DNA of 64,000 nucleotides, taken from assembly GCA_000721375.1 (NCBI GenBank), contig JOGW01000007.1:186001-250000 (forward strand), given 5' to 3'. The notes beneath the pieces are model-generated. The model was not told the origin of the DNA. It ran no database searches and saw only the letters and a list, made by a program, of their open reading frames with translations. Within the stretch, counting starts at the first letter, position 1; each line of letters begins with the position of its first letter. This DNA comes from Streptomyces sp. NRRL B-3428. Lineage in GTDB: Bacteria > Actinomycetota > Actinomycetes > Streptomycetales > Streptomycetaceae. A program made the position numbers and the translations under genes. Below, in pieces: positions 44,866 through 53,958 of this stretch.

Positions 44866-45089
44866 CGGGTCTGCTCCTTGCGGCTGTTGCCGCCGCGACT
44901 TCGGTGGCCGCGGTCGCCGCGCCAGGTGAGCCACACGGCGACGGGTGTGAGCAGCGTGGCCCCGATCAGCCAGACGAAGAAGAACGGCAGCCCGGCGACG
45001 GTGGGTTCGACCCGGTTGACGAACGGCAGGGCGCCTGCGTACAGGAGGAACGGGACGAGCAGCCAGAGCAGCTGAGGGCGAGCGATCAC
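44862..45089 (-). CDS. DUF3311 small membrane subunit of the symporter
   Basis: 75 residues from GTG 45089; only GGGA precedes, so the start is approximate. Two helices (LLWLLVPFLLYAGALPFVN and FFFVWLIGATLLTPVAVWLTW) with the conserved NRVEP between them and a basic tail. DUF3311 proteins accompany SSS symporters as apparent small subunits. Its stop overlaps the symporter start. Confidence 0.82.
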   Translation of the reverse strand: MIARPQLLWLLVPFLLYAGALPFVNRVEPTVAGLPFFFVWLIGATLLTPVAVWLTWRGDRGHRSRGGNSRKEQTR

Positions 45090-45194
45090 TTTCCCGAGAC
45101 TAGGGCCTGCCCGGCAGATCAGGCCGACAAGGCTCTTCGGGCCGGGCAACCGAATTCGGCGGAACGGTGGTCTGGAGGGCGAGGGGGTGCAGAC

Positions 45195-45740
45195 ATGAGA
45201 CCCGAGGAGCAGGACAACTACCAGGAGTTCGTCGCAGCACGCTGGCCGCATCTCGTGCGCACGGCGTATCTGCTGACGGGCGATATCCATCATGCGGAGG
45301 ATCTGACACAGACGGCGCTGGCGAAGGCCTACCGCTCGTGGCGCAAGGTGTCGCGCAGCGCGCGGCCCGAGGCGTATGTCCGCAAGATGCTGGTGACCTG
45401 CAACAGCGACCGTTTCCGCAAGCGGCGCGTCGGCGAGCACCTCACGGCGATACCGCCGGATGTGGCGGGTCCGTACGACGCCGCCGCGCAGATCGACCAG
45501 CGGGGCAGCCTGCTCGCCGCGCTGGCCCAACTACCGCCCAAGCAGAGGGCGGTGGTCGTGCTGCGCTACTGGGAGGACCTCTCGGAGAGCGAGGTGGCCG
45601 AGACGCTCGGCTGCTCACCGGGCACGGTCAAGAGCCAGGCGGCCAAAGGGCTGGCGAAGCTGCGGGCCTGTCCGGAGCTGGCGGGATGGATGGCGGACAC
45701 GGCTGCTCGGATCAGTACGAGTCGGGGAGGGGCCCGGTGA
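45195..45740 (+). CDS. SigE-family (ECF) RNA polymerase sigma factor
   Basis: 181 residues, ATG 45195 with GAGGGGG upstream. Region 2 has FVAARWPHLVRTAYLLTGDIHHAEDLTQTALAKAYRSW and PEAYVRKMLV; region 4 has LPPKQRAVVVLRYWEDLSESEVAETLGCSPGTVKSQAAKGLAKL. This is the SigE-like (SACE/ECF41-free) short family common in Streptomyces. The next gene starts inside its stop (GTGA) and encodes a membrane-spanning protein that may regulate it. Confidence 0.92.
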   Translation: MRPEEQDNYQEFVAARWPHLVRTAYLLTGDIHHAEDLTQTALAKAYRSWRKVSRSARPEAYVRKMLVTCNSDRFRKRRVGEHLTAIPPDVAGPYDAAAQIDQRGSLLAALAQLPPKQRAVVVLRYWEDLSESEVAETLGCSPGTVKSQAAKGLAKLRACPELAGWMADTAARISTSRGGAR

Positions 45741-46705
45741 AGCAGTTCACGCAGGACGACGATTTCGAGGACGCACCGCAGACGCCGGTGGAGGCGCGAC
45801 TGCGGGAGCTGCTGAGCCGGCAGGCACAGGCGGTGCGCACGAGCGAGGCACCCCTCGACGCCATCGTGCGCCGGGGGCGCAGCGGCCGGCGGCTGCGCGC
45901 GGCGATGACGGCCTCGGCGCTGGCGATGGTGATCGCGGTGCCGGTGGGCGCCTATGCGGTCAGCTCGGGCGACAACTCCCCTGTCGCGAAGGACTCTTCG
46001 CGCCCTTCGCAGACTTCGGGAACGAAGGTGGAGGTGCCGCCCGCACACACTCCCAAGCCGACGCCATCGGGCCCCGCTGCCCCTGCCACACCGGAGCAGC
46101 TGGTCGACGGGATCACTTACGAGCAGGCGGCGGACGGCCTGGAGAAGTGTCTGGCCCATCAGCGTGCTCAAGAGAGCGCACTGCCCGAGGACTACCGCAC
46201 GGGCGACCTGGGCAAGCCCGAGGACTACCGCATCCTGCTCGCGCACCGGATGACCGGTGACGACAATGCGCCTGGGGACGGCATCTGGGTCGTCGCCACC
46301 ACGGAGAAGCCCCGGGCCAACCGCGTCCTGTGCGCCCTCGAGAACGGGGAAGCGAGCGGCTTCAACAGTGGTCTGGACCCGCACGAGCCGGAGTACGGAG
46401 CCGTCTACCCGGATCTCAACGACCAGCGACTCCACAAGCAGCGGATCTTCACCGGCGACGGCTGGCGGCTGCCTTACCGCTGGGGCAACATCGGCCAGGT
46501 CAGGTCCGAGGTGGAGCGGGTGACCGTGACATACGGCGACAGGACCGTCGAAGCGGCCGTGGACCACGGCTGGTACGCGGCGACGGGCATCGCCGAAGAA
46601 CAGCCGCGCACCGCCCCGCACATCAAGGGCTATGACGCGAGCGGCAAGGAGATATACGACTCGACCGCGGACAAGTACTACTCCCCCGCACTACCCAAGA
46701 GCTGA
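45737..46705 (+). CDS. Single-pass exported protein coupled to the sigma factor
   Basis: 322 residues. A cytoplasmic N-terminus of about 60 residues (QTPVEARLRELLSRQAQAVRTSEAPLDAIVRRGR) precedes one transmembrane helix (AAMTASALAMVIAVPVGAYAV). A Pro/Ser/Thr linker follows and then an extracellular domain of about 210 residues with CLAHQ and LCALENG cysteines. The topology is that of an anti-sigma factor or sensor, but no zinc HxxxCxxC motif is visible in the cytoplasmic part. Translational coupling supports a link to the sigma factor. Confidence 0.65.
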   Translation: MKQFTQDDDFEDAPQTPVEARLRELLSRQAQAVRTSEAPLDAIVRRGRSGRRLRAAMTASALAMVIAVPVGAYAVSSGDNSPVAKDSSRPSQTSGTKVEVPPAHTPKPTPSGPAAPATPEQLVDGITYEQAADGLEKCLAHQRAQESALPEDYRTGDLGKPEDYRILLAHRMTGDDNAPGDGIWVVATTEKPRANRVLCALENGEASGFNSGLDPHEPEYGAVYPDLNDQRLHKQRIFTGDGWRLPYRWGNIGQVRSEVERVTVTYGDRTVEAAVDHGWYAATGIAEEQPRTAPHIKGYDASGKEIYDSTADKYYSPALPKS

Positions 46706-46732
46706 CCGGCCGGGGGAAGCGGCTCGGCGCCG

Positions 46733-47557
46733 TCACCTCTGGGTGACGGCGCTGAGCTTGCCCCACACCACGAGGCGGTACTTGGAGGTGTACTCCGGAG
46801 TACACGTGGTCAGGGTGATGTAGAGCCCGGGCTCGCTGTAGCCGTACGAGGGCTTGATGATGCTGCGCGGCACCTTCGCGATGACTCCGCTGTCGCGGGC
46901 GCTGGTCTGCGGCAGGGTGCGGTCGACGATGTACGTATACGTCGCGGACTTGGTGTCCACGGTCAGCCGGTCCCCTTTGCCGAGCCGGTTGATGTAGCGG
47001 AACGGCTCACCATGCGTATTGCGATGCCCGGCGAGCGCGAAGTTCCCCACGGCGCCCGGCTGCGCGGAGTTCGTGTAGTGCCCCACGTACCCCTTGTTCA
47101 GGACCCCCTGCTTGCTGACCCCCTGCGCGACCGGGACACGCACGCCGAGTTTGGGAATGGAGAGCACGGCATAGGCCTGCTCGTAGTCGGGGACGCGTGG
47201 CTTGCTCTTGGCGCCCGTCGGCTGACCGCTCTCCTCGTCGGGCGGTGCCTCCGCCAGCTCGCCGAGATCATCCGGCGCCGTGGCCTGCTCGTTCTCGTCC
47301 CCTGCCGTTGCGCCCTCGTCCGTCCACTGGCGCTCCAGGGCCTCGACCTTGCGCTCCGCGCCCTCTTTGGCCTGCCGATTGGTCCACCACAACTGATGCA
47401 CGACGAGCAGCAACAGCACGATCCCGACGGTCACGGTGACCTCGGCCCCGGTCCACAGCCCCCGCACCCACGGGGCCCGCCGCCATCCCGCACCTGGGGG
47501 CCGCCGCCTGCCCTGGCCGCCCTGCACGACCACCGGAATCCGCTCCCGCACGGCCAC
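46733..47557 (-). CDS. Class E sortase
   Basis: 274 residues from GTG 47557 (GAGGAGGGGA upstream; GTG at 47551 also possible). A basic Pro/Gly-rich N-terminus, a transmembrane helix (VTVGIVLLLLVVHQLWW) and a Glu/Asp-rich linker precede the catalytic domain: His in FALAGHRNTHGEP, Cys in YITLTTCTPEYTSKYRLVVWG with its Arg. Class E sortases cut LAxTG signals; the LAKTG surface protein at 36897-38108 is a plausible substrate. It is the second sortase in the window. Confidence 0.93.
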   Translation of the reverse strand: MAVRERIPVVVQGGQGRRRPPGAGWRRAPWVRGLWTGAEVTVTVGIVLLLLVVHQLWWTNRQAKEGAERKVEALERQWTDEGATAGDENEQATAPDDLGELAEAPPDEESGQPTGAKSKPRVPDYEQAYAVLSIPKLGVRVPVAQGVSKQGVLNKGYVGHYTNSAQPGAVGNFALAGHRNTHGEPFRYINRLGKGDRLTVDTKSATYTYIVDRTLPQTSARDSGVIAKVPRSIIKPSYGYSEPGLYITLTTCTPEYTSKYRLVVWGKLSAVTQR

Positions 47558-47733
47558 TCCCCTCCTCGCAGAGAGGCAGGGTAGGTCGTGGACGGACAAG
47601 TCACCAGGGAGGTGCGGGGGTTGAACCGGATCTTCGCGGCGCCGCGCGCCCCGCCGTACCCGGCGGCCTTCGGGACGAGCACGACCCGAAGGGACCTGCC
47701 TAAACATCCGGGCCGGGCAGTACGGTGAACCAC

Positions 47734-48756
47734 ATGCGCCCCGACACGCCTGCCGATCACACGGATCACACCGCCGAAGCCGAGCGTCTGCTGCGCACCG
47801 CGGCGCAGTATCCCGAGGACGCCGAGCAACTGCTGCTGCACGCCGCCGCCCACTTGGAGCTGGCCGGCGACCGCCCCCAGGCCACGACGCTCTACGACCG
47901 CCTCCTCGCAGGCGCTCCAGACGACCCGGCCCTGGTCCGCGCGCTGAAGGCCGCCAACCTCTGGGAGTACGGCCACGAGGCGGAAGCCCGAGCCATCCTC
48001 GAAGGCATCCGCACAACGGCCCCGCGCTCACCCTCGGCCTGGGTCATCGCGGCCGAGGCCCTCGAATCCCACGACGAACTCCCGTTGTCGCACGAGGTGT
48101 TCAGCGAGGGGGTGGAACTCCTCATCGTCCAGGGCGAGGAAATCCCGTACGACTGCCGCCCGCTGCTCCTGGGCCGCCACCGCGTCCGCCGCCTGCTCGC
48201 GCTCCCCCACGACGTCTGGGACATCCTGGCGGACGACGCCCACTCGTCCGCGTCCCCCATCTCCCTGGACGAACTCCACGACCCGAAGCGCCTGTGGTCC
48301 CTGGGCTCCTCGGACCCGGAAGAACTCTCCGCAGAAATCGCCCGCCTCCGAGCCGAACTCGGCACCTACAGGGCGGCACTGTCCCGCCCGTTCCCGGTGG
48401 CGGTGTTGCACTGGCCGTCGACCGAACTGACAGAACTCCTTGCGGCGTACCCGACGTTGACCTCGGAGTACCCGTCCCACGAGGAACACCTGTCGACCAT
48501 AGAGTCGTCTCTGAGGGAGCTGGCGGCCTCGGGCACCCCGAACCTGGGAATCGTCACGGCCACGGTCCCGTCCTACGAGGCGTTCGCAGCTTCGGAGGGC
48601 GCATCCCCGGGGGATGCTTCGCTGCTGCCGCAGTATGCGACGACGCTTGCGGCTCGGGGGAGGGCGGTGGGGTGGCCGCCTCGGGGGGATTGTTGGTGTG
48701 GGTCTGGGGTTGCTTACGAGCAGTGCCACGGCGGCGGATCGGCCGCTGCCGAGTAG
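47734..48756 (+). CDS. SEC-C metal-binding motif protein with N-terminal TPR-like helices
   Basis: 340 residues, ATG 47734 (GTG three codons upstream possible). The N-terminus (about 10-130) reads as helical repeats (AEAERLLRTAAQYPEDAEQLLLHAAAHLELAGD), the centre is Leu/Glu-rich, and the end GDCWCGSGVAYEQCHG is a SEC-C zinc-type motif. Proteins of this kind are common in Streptomyces and of unknown role. It ends 55 bp before the helicase gene; by eye it belongs to the normal high-GC background. Confidence 0.75.
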   Translation: MRPDTPADHTDHTAEAERLLRTAAQYPEDAEQLLLHAAAHLELAGDRPQATTLYDRLLAGAPDDPALVRALKAANLWEYGHEAEARAILEGIRTTAPRSPSAWVIAAEALESHDELPLSHEVFSEGVELLIVQGEEIPYDCRPLLLGRHRVRRLLALPHDVWDILADDAHSSASPISLDELHDPKRLWSLGSSDPEELSAEIARLRAELGTYRAALSRPFPVAVLHWPSTELTELLAAYPTLTSEYPSHEEHLSTIESSLRELAASGTPNLGIVTATVPSYEAFAASEGASPGDASLLPQYATTLAARGRAVGWPPRGDCWCGSGVAYEQCHGGGSAAAE

Positions 48757-48811
48757 CTCCTCGGCACACCAAAACCATCACTCTCGAGCGAGGACATGCG
48801 GAGCACGGGGA

Positions 48812-51800
48812 ATGAAGGATGGCGTGGTCGAGGCACAAGAGCCAACGGCTGGTCTCTACGAGAAGCTGATCACGCTACGGCTGGAGGGCCAGCTCAAGGA
48901 ACTCTCCAGCCAAGGATGGGCGACTATCTCAGACTCCGTGGGCGATGAGTCCACACCGCATGTGCTCGCTCGTCACGTGGCCGAGACCGTGAAGCGTGTA
49001 CTCAGGGAGCTCAAGCCTGAGGAGCGCGTCCATGCCGCCAACCACATCCTGGAGTCCATCAGCACCCTTGATGGCGCCAAGGAGTGGGTCGACATGGTCG
49101 CGGACGGCCCGCGTCAACTGCTCGCCTTGGCCGAGCAGGAGGCCCCAGGCGTGTATGCGATACGGCCCGCCACTCCGCTCTCCGACGCAGGTCTGATCAC
49201 CAACTCTCCCGACGACCCAAGTCTCGGCTTCGAGTTGCGCGCCGAACTTGCCACCGCTGACCGCATCGATCTCCTCTGCGCCTTCGTCAAGTGGCACGGC
49301 CTCCGTGTGATCGAGAAGTCGTTGGCCGCTGCTCGCGACCGCGGTGTTCCCATCCGTGTGCTCACGACGACATATATCGGTGCAACGGACCGCGCTGCTC
49401 TCGACCGCTTGGTGCGAGAGTTCAACGCCGAGGTCAAGGTCAACTACGAGACACGGTCGACGCGACTGCACGCCAAGGCCTGGCTGTTCCACCGAAACAG
49501 CGGATACGACACCGCCTACGTCGGCAGCTCCAACCTGTCCAAAGCTGCCCTTCTCGACGGCCTTGAGTGGAACGTCCGCCTGTCGACCGTCGCCACACCT
49601 GATGTGATCCGTAAGTTCGATGCGACCTTCGACGCCTACTGGAGCGATCTGTCTTTCGAGACATACGACCCGGACTCGGACGGCACCCGACTCGCCGAGG
49701 CACTCCTCATCGCAGGCGGCAAGTCCTCTAAGTCCACAGCTGAACGCAGGATCACACTCTCCGGTCTAGAAGTACGTCCTTACGCCCATCAGCGAGACAT
49801 GTTGGAACGTCTCGAAGTGGAGCGTGAGGTCCATGACCGGCATCGCAATCTCCTGGTAGCCGCCACGGGCACAGGCAAGACCGTGATGGCAGCGCTCGAC
49901 TACAAGCAGCTCCGCAAGAAGCACGGTCGTGACCTTCGGCTGCTCTTCGTCGCTCACCGCAAAGAGATTCTTCAGCAATCGATGCGCACCTACCAGGACG
50001 TGCTAATCGACGCGAACTTCGGTGAAGAGCTCTACGGCGGCGAGATCCCCACGAAAGACAACCACGTCTTCGCGAGCGTGCAGTCCCTCAACTCTCGTAC
50101 GTTGGAACGCCTTCAGCCGGACCACTTCGACGTCATTGTGATCGACGAGTTCCATCACGGAACTGCACCGACGTACCGGCGGCTCATCGAACACTTCCGC
50201 CCTGCCGAGCTTCTTGGCCTGACCGCCACCCCCGAGCGGACCGACGGCAAGAACATCCAAGACGAGTTCTTTGACGGACGCATCGCCGCCGAAATGCGCC
50301 TCTGGGAAGCCCTGGAGAATGATCTCCTCAGCCCCTTCCACTATTTCGGCATCAGCGACAACACCGATCTGACCTCGGTGGCGTGGAAGCGTGGCGGCTA
50401 CGAAGAAGCAGCGCTCAGTAACGTGCTGTCGAGCAACAAGGTTCGCGCGCGACTCATCGTGAAGAAGGTCCAAGAGAAGATCGCCGAGCCCGGCTCCATG
50501 CGGGCGTTGGGATTCTGTGTCTCAGTAGCCCATGCTCACTTCATGGCGGACTTCTTCCGCGATGCCGGGCTCAACGCCATCGCGCTCTCCGGCGAGACTC
50601 ATCCCGAAGTACGCAAGAGAGCACTCGACGACCTTCGCACCGGTGACCTGCAAGTCATCTTCTCGGTGGACCTCTTCAATGAGGGCCTGGATATCCCCGA
50701 TGTCGATACGTTGCTGCTGCTGCGCCCCACGGCCAGCGCGACGGTCTTCCTCCAGCAACTCGGCCGTGGCCTGCGCCGCACCGAAAGTAAGGCTGTGCTC
50801 ACGGTCCTGGACTTCATTGGCCAGCACCGCAAGGAGTTTCGATTCGAGAACCAGTTCCGAGCGCTCACCAATCTCACGCGCAAGCGCCTGCTTGAGCATA
50901 TTGAGTGGGAATTTCCGCAGCTCCCCTCTGGCTGCCAGATCCTCCTTGAGGAAAAGGCCAAGCACACCATCATCGACAACATCAAGGCCCAGATCGGCGT
51001 CAACGTCACTGTTCTCGCCCACGAAGTCGCTGACTACGGCGAGATCGAATTGAGCCACTACCTCGACCAGAGCGGTCGGGAGTTGAAGGAGCTGTATCGC
51101 GGAAGCGGTAATTCCTGGACAGGTCTTCTGCGCCGCTCTGGCCTCCTCAAGGGCGAAGTCCCCGAGGGCGAGGCCGCACTCCTCAAGCGCATCCCGGCCT
51201 TCCTGCACGTCGACGATCCGCTGCGCGTGGCCGCGTACTCCCGCCTGGTTGAGGACAACGCCCCGGCCTACAGCGACTTGGACCCGCAGACTCAGGCGTA
51301 CGCCCGGATGTTCTTCTTCCAGCTCTGGCCGCTGGGCGGTCTCACTCGCAAGGGTTTTGACTCATACGACGCCGGCTTCGCTACCCTCCGCGGTCAGCAC
51401 GCGTTCCGTAGCGAACTGCGCCAGGTCCTCGCCTACAACCTCGCTCACACCGAGCACGTCCCGGTCCCGCTCCTCGGTGCTCACGCTGGCATCCCCCTCA
51501 CCGTGCACGCCTCGTACAGCCGCGAGGAGATCCTCCCGGCCCTCGGGCAGTCGTACATCGGCGGCTTCATGCCGGGCGACTTCCGTGAAGGCGTCAAGTG
51601 GTGTGAGTCGTTCAAGACGGATGCGCTCTTGGTGACGAGAGAGAAGGACGAGAAGGACTTCTCCCCTCAGACCCGCTACCACGACTACGCCCTGACCACG
51701 AAGCGCTTCCACTGGGAGTCCCAGAACAGCACTTCGGAGGGCTCCCCCACCGGTCAGCGCTATCAGAACCACGAAGCCGAGGGCAGTCACGTGCTGCTCT

Positions 51801-51970
51801 TCATCCGCCGCTACAAGAGCACGGATATCGGCGGCCCGCAGCCGTGGATGCTGCTCGGGCCTGCCTCATATGTGGAGCACACAGGGAGCAAGCCGATGGC
51901 GATCACGTGGGAGTTGAAGCACGAGATTCCGGCCGAGGTATGGACGTACTCGGCTATTGCGGCCAGCTAG
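48812..51970 (+). CDS. PLD-nuclease / SF2 helicase / DUF3427 fusion protein, putative anti-phage enzyme
   Basis: 1052 residues, ATG 48812 with GGAG 8 bp upstream. A helical N-terminus (to about 100) is followed by a phospholipase-D-type nuclease domain with RLHAKAWLF (about 217-225) and GSSNLSKAAL (about 237), one HxK...N active-site half. The SF2 helicase core has Walker A AATGTGKT near 350, DEFHH near 444, LTATPERTDG near 470 and QQLGRGLRR near 650. A DUF3427 C-terminal region runs from about 740 to the end. Such fusions are seen in defence islands and annotated as putative restriction helicases. By eye its codon use is less GC-biased than its neighbours'. It shares its stop region with a convergent gene. 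Confidence 0.85.
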   Translation: MKDGVVEAQEPTAGLYEKLITLRLEGQLKELSSQGWATISDSVGDESTPHVLARHVAETVKRVLRELKPEERVHAANHILESISTLDGAKEWVDMVADGPRQLLALAEQEAPGVYAIRPATPLSDAGLITNSPDDPSLGFELRAELATADRIDLLCAFVKWHGLRVIEKSLAAARDRGVPIRVLTTTYIGATDRAALDRLVREFNAEVKVNYETRSTRLHAKAWLFHRNSGYDTAYVGSSNLSKAALLDGLEWNVRLSTVATPDVIRKFDATFDAYWSDLSFETYDPDSDGTRLAEALLIAGGKSSKSTAERRITLSGLEVRPYAHQRDMLERLEVEREVHDRHRNLLVAATGTGKTVMAALDYKQLRKKHGRDLRLLFVAHRKEILQQSMRTYQDVLIDANFGEELYGGEIPTKDNHVFASVQSLNSRTLERLQPDHFDVIVIDEFHHGTAPTYRRLIEHFRPAELLGLTATPERTDGKNIQDEFFDGRIAAEMRLWEALENDLLSPFHYFGISDNTDLTSVAWKRGGYEEAALSNVLSSNKVRARLIVKKVQEKIAEPGSMRALGFCVSVAHAHFMADFFRDAGLNAIALSGETHPEVRKRALDDLRTGDLQVIFSVDLFNEGLDIPDVDTLLLLRPTASATVFLQQLGRGLRRTESKAVLTVLDFIGQHRKEFRFENQFRALTNLTRKRLLEHIEWEFPQLPSGCQILLEEKAKHTIIDNIKAQIGVNVTVLAHEVADYGEIELSHYLDQSGRELKELYRGSGNSWTGLLRRSGLLKGEVPEGEAALLKRIPAFLHVDDPLRVAAYSRLVEDNAPAYSDLDPQTQAYARMFFFQLWPLGGLTRKGFDSYDAGFATLRGQHAFRSELRQVLAYNLAHTEHVPVPLLGAHAGIPLTVHASYSREEILPALGQSYIGGFMPGDFREGVKWCESFKTDALLVTREKDEKDFSPQTRYHDYALTTKRFHWESQNSTSEGSPTGQRYQNHEAEGSHVLLFIRRYKSTDIGGPQPWMLLGPASYVEHTGSKPMAITWELKHEIPAEVWTYSAIAAS

Positions 51971-52539
51971 AGCTGCTGCTGAGGGTTACGGAGCACACTG
52001 CCCGCATAGTCAATGAATGCTGTGCGAGCTAGCGCCTTCAACTCGCCGGCTTCTCTCCAACGCGCCCAGCGCTCTTGTGGTGTTCCTTCAGCACCATGCG
52101 CGCCGGGCTCCGCCAGTTTGAGCAGCCGGATCGACTCCATCGTCTCCACCTGCAAACGGCGTGCGAACTGCTGCAGCTCTTCGGGCTTCCACAAGGCAAG
52201 TTCGCTGCAGATCGTTCCCATCACCTGGACATTCCTTGTGGCCGCGTCACGCTCAGCGTCTGGGAAACCTCTCCCCTGCCGTATCTCTAGCGATGCTTGG
52301 CGGAGCGCCTCGTCCGCCGCAGCGGACGCCTCAAGGAGTCGGACGCACGCCTGGTGCCGGTGCTCCTTGACCCACCGCGAGTGCTCGACCTCGGCCTGAC
52401 TGTTCACCTGGGTGAGCGCGGCTTCAACAGCCTTCTCCCCTGCGATCCGTGCGCCCCGCGTACCGCCGAACACCGCACCAACGATGCCGCCCCCTACACC
52501 GAGGATTCCCGCGACAAGCGCCGCCAGCCCTTGATCCAT
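51967..52539 (-). CDS. Small protein with N-terminal transmembrane helix, unknown function
   Basis: 190 residues. The N-terminus LAALVAGILGVGGGIVGAVFGG is a Gly-rich membrane segment. The rest is helical and probably coiled (GEKAVEAALTQVNSQAEVEHSRWVKEHRHQACVRLLEASAAADEALRQA). Its TAG stop and the helicase TAG stop share the palindrome CTAG at 51967-51970. It is divergent from the SRA-like gene with 57 bp between starts. Similar one-helix coiled proteins are common in accessory regions of Streptomyces; I do not recognise the family. Confidence 0.6.
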   Translation of the reverse strand: MDQGLAALVAGILGVGGGIVGAVFGGTRGARIAGEKAVEAALTQVNSQAEVEHSRWVKEHRHQACVRLLEASAAADEALRQASLEIRQGRGFPDAERDAATRNVQVMGTICSELALWKPEELQQFARRLQVETMESIRLLKLAEPGAHGAEGTPQERWARWREAGELKALARTAFIDYAGSVLRNPQQQL

Positions 52540-52596
52540 CCGGTCATCATCCTCGACGTCTGCATGACTGTCGACGGCAGCGATTAGCCTGCGATC

Positions 52597-53643
52597 ATGA
52601 CAACTTCCGTACCCTCCTTCCGACCTGGCGACATCCGTACGCGCGCAGAGATATATCGGGAGTTAGGTGGTGCCGGATCGGGTGGCATCGTCCCCTCGAT
52701 CCCCAAGAAGACGGTGCTTCTCTTCTCGGATGCCAAGTCGGGCGAGAAGCTCGGCTATCGCGACGGCTGGATCCGCGAGCGAGATGCGGACGGCCCCATC
52801 TTCATGTACACCGGCGCCGGTCAGATCGGTGATCAGACGCTGACGAAGGTGAACAAGTCTGTCCTGCATCACCGCGAGGAGGGGCGCACGCTCCATCTCT
52901 TCATACGCCACGGGAAGATCCCCAACACCGACACCAAGACCCACCGGTACGTAGGTGCCTTCGAGCTGGCTGAAGATCCGTCCTTCAAGTGGCGCAGAGC
53001 CAGGGACAAGGAGGGAGACGAACGCGATGTCGTTGTCTTCCGTCTTCGCCCCACTGGCGCGTATGACCGGATCGAGAGCGACGATATGTCGCTACCGGAA
53101 GAGACCAAGCCGCTCCGCTTCTGGGGCAGGGGCAGACGCTCCCCGACTCCAACCTATTCAAGAGGCAGGCGCGGCCGCGACCATGCAGTTGCTCAGGTAG
53201 TGCCTCAACAGACACAGAGGCTCGTCGCAGACCTCTCCAGCCAACTCATCAGCCGCAATCAACAGCTCATGGATCTCGAAGTCCATGCCCGCGGCCGGCA
53301 GGAGGCGATGGAGGCGACGCTCTACAACGCAACCGAGAACACCGTCTATGAGCCCACCAACGACACGTCGCATCGCGAGGTGCTTGAGGCGCTCATGAAA
53401 TTGGCGGACATCAGCCGCTACTTGAGCGCTCCCCACAACGGACTGCCCTTGCGCTGCATGGTCCTGACCCCCGAAGAGCCAGACGGGGACATTCGCGATC
53501 TCCTCGCGTCCCAAGGCGTGGGCCTCATCTACCGCAACCCTGACGGTAGCTTCACTGAACTCCCCCTCGACGCCCAGAGCCCTGCCCCACCTACCCCGCC
53601 ACCTGGCCCGTTCTGCGCCGACTGCCCGCAACGCGCAGCCTGA
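52597..53643 (+). CDS. SRA-like modified-DNA-binding domain protein with unknown C-terminal domain
   Basis: 348 residues, ATG 52597. Residues about 8-155 resemble the SRA-type reader domain of Streptomyces McrA-like restriction enzymes: FRPGDIRTRAEIYRELGGAGSGGI, VLLFSDAKSGEKLGYRDGW, FMYTGAGQIGDQTL, RTLHLFIRHGK and RDVVVFRLRPTG. No HNH motif follows. Residues about 185-320 are helical and of unknown kind (VADLSSQLISRNQQLMDLEVHARGRQEAMEATLYN); the protein ends PFCADCPQRAA. A rare TTA leucine codon is at 52663-52665. A role in sensing modified DNA is inferred from the domain and the helicase-nuclease next door. Confidence 0.7.
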   Translation: MTTSVPSFRPGDIRTRAEIYRELGGAGSGGIVPSIPKKTVLLFSDAKSGEKLGYRDGWIRERDADGPIFMYTGAGQIGDQTLTKVNKSVLHHREEGRTLHLFIRHGKIPNTDTKTHRYVGAFELAEDPSFKWRRARDKEGDERDVVVFRLRPTGAYDRIESDDMSLPEETKPLRFWGRGRRSPTPTYSRGRRGRDHAVAQVVPQQTQRLVADLSSQLISRNQQLMDLEVHARGRQEAMEATLYNATENTVYEPTNDTSHREVLEALMKLADISRYLSAPHNGLPLRCMVLTPEEPDGDIRDLLASQGVGLIYRNPDGSFTELPLDAQSPAPPTPPPGPFCADCPQRAA

Positions 53644-53645
53644 CT

Positions 53646-53768
53646 TCAGGGCTGTGGTGCGAGACCGAGCTCAAACCACACCGTCTTACCGACGCCGCAC
53701 GCGCGGAGCTCCATGCCCCAGGCGTCCGAGAGGGCGGATGCGCGGGCTCCCGGAAGTACGGGCATGTG
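53646..53768 (-). pseudogene. 3' remnant of an HATPase-type ATP-binding regulator gene
   Basis: About 40 codons read HMPVLPGARASALSDAWGME then LRACGVGKTVWFELGL, the standard C-terminal tail of Streptomyces anti-sigma-like ATP-binding proteins. The catalytic N and G boxes are missing upstream, where the frame turns into unrelated sequence. It is a decayed gene at the edge of the island. Confidence 0.6.
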
Positions 53769-53958
53769 CTGGTCCTTGCGGGCTGAGTTTCGTTGTTCGG
53801 CGAGCTCAGCGTGGCTTTGCGCTCTTACGCTTGAGGAGTAACGACCCGGACATGAAGGGTGGTTGTACCCACCGTGCACCTGGGGAGGCTGTGGCCGTGA
53901 CCGAGGTACATGAAGCCCGAACCTCTCCCCGCCCGTACCCAGGAGTACATGGCCGCCG

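Noticed and set aside
45101..45150. Second palindromic mobile element before the sigma factor gene
   Set aside because: GCCCGG...CCGGGC pairing is short and no terminal repeats or duplication are visible.
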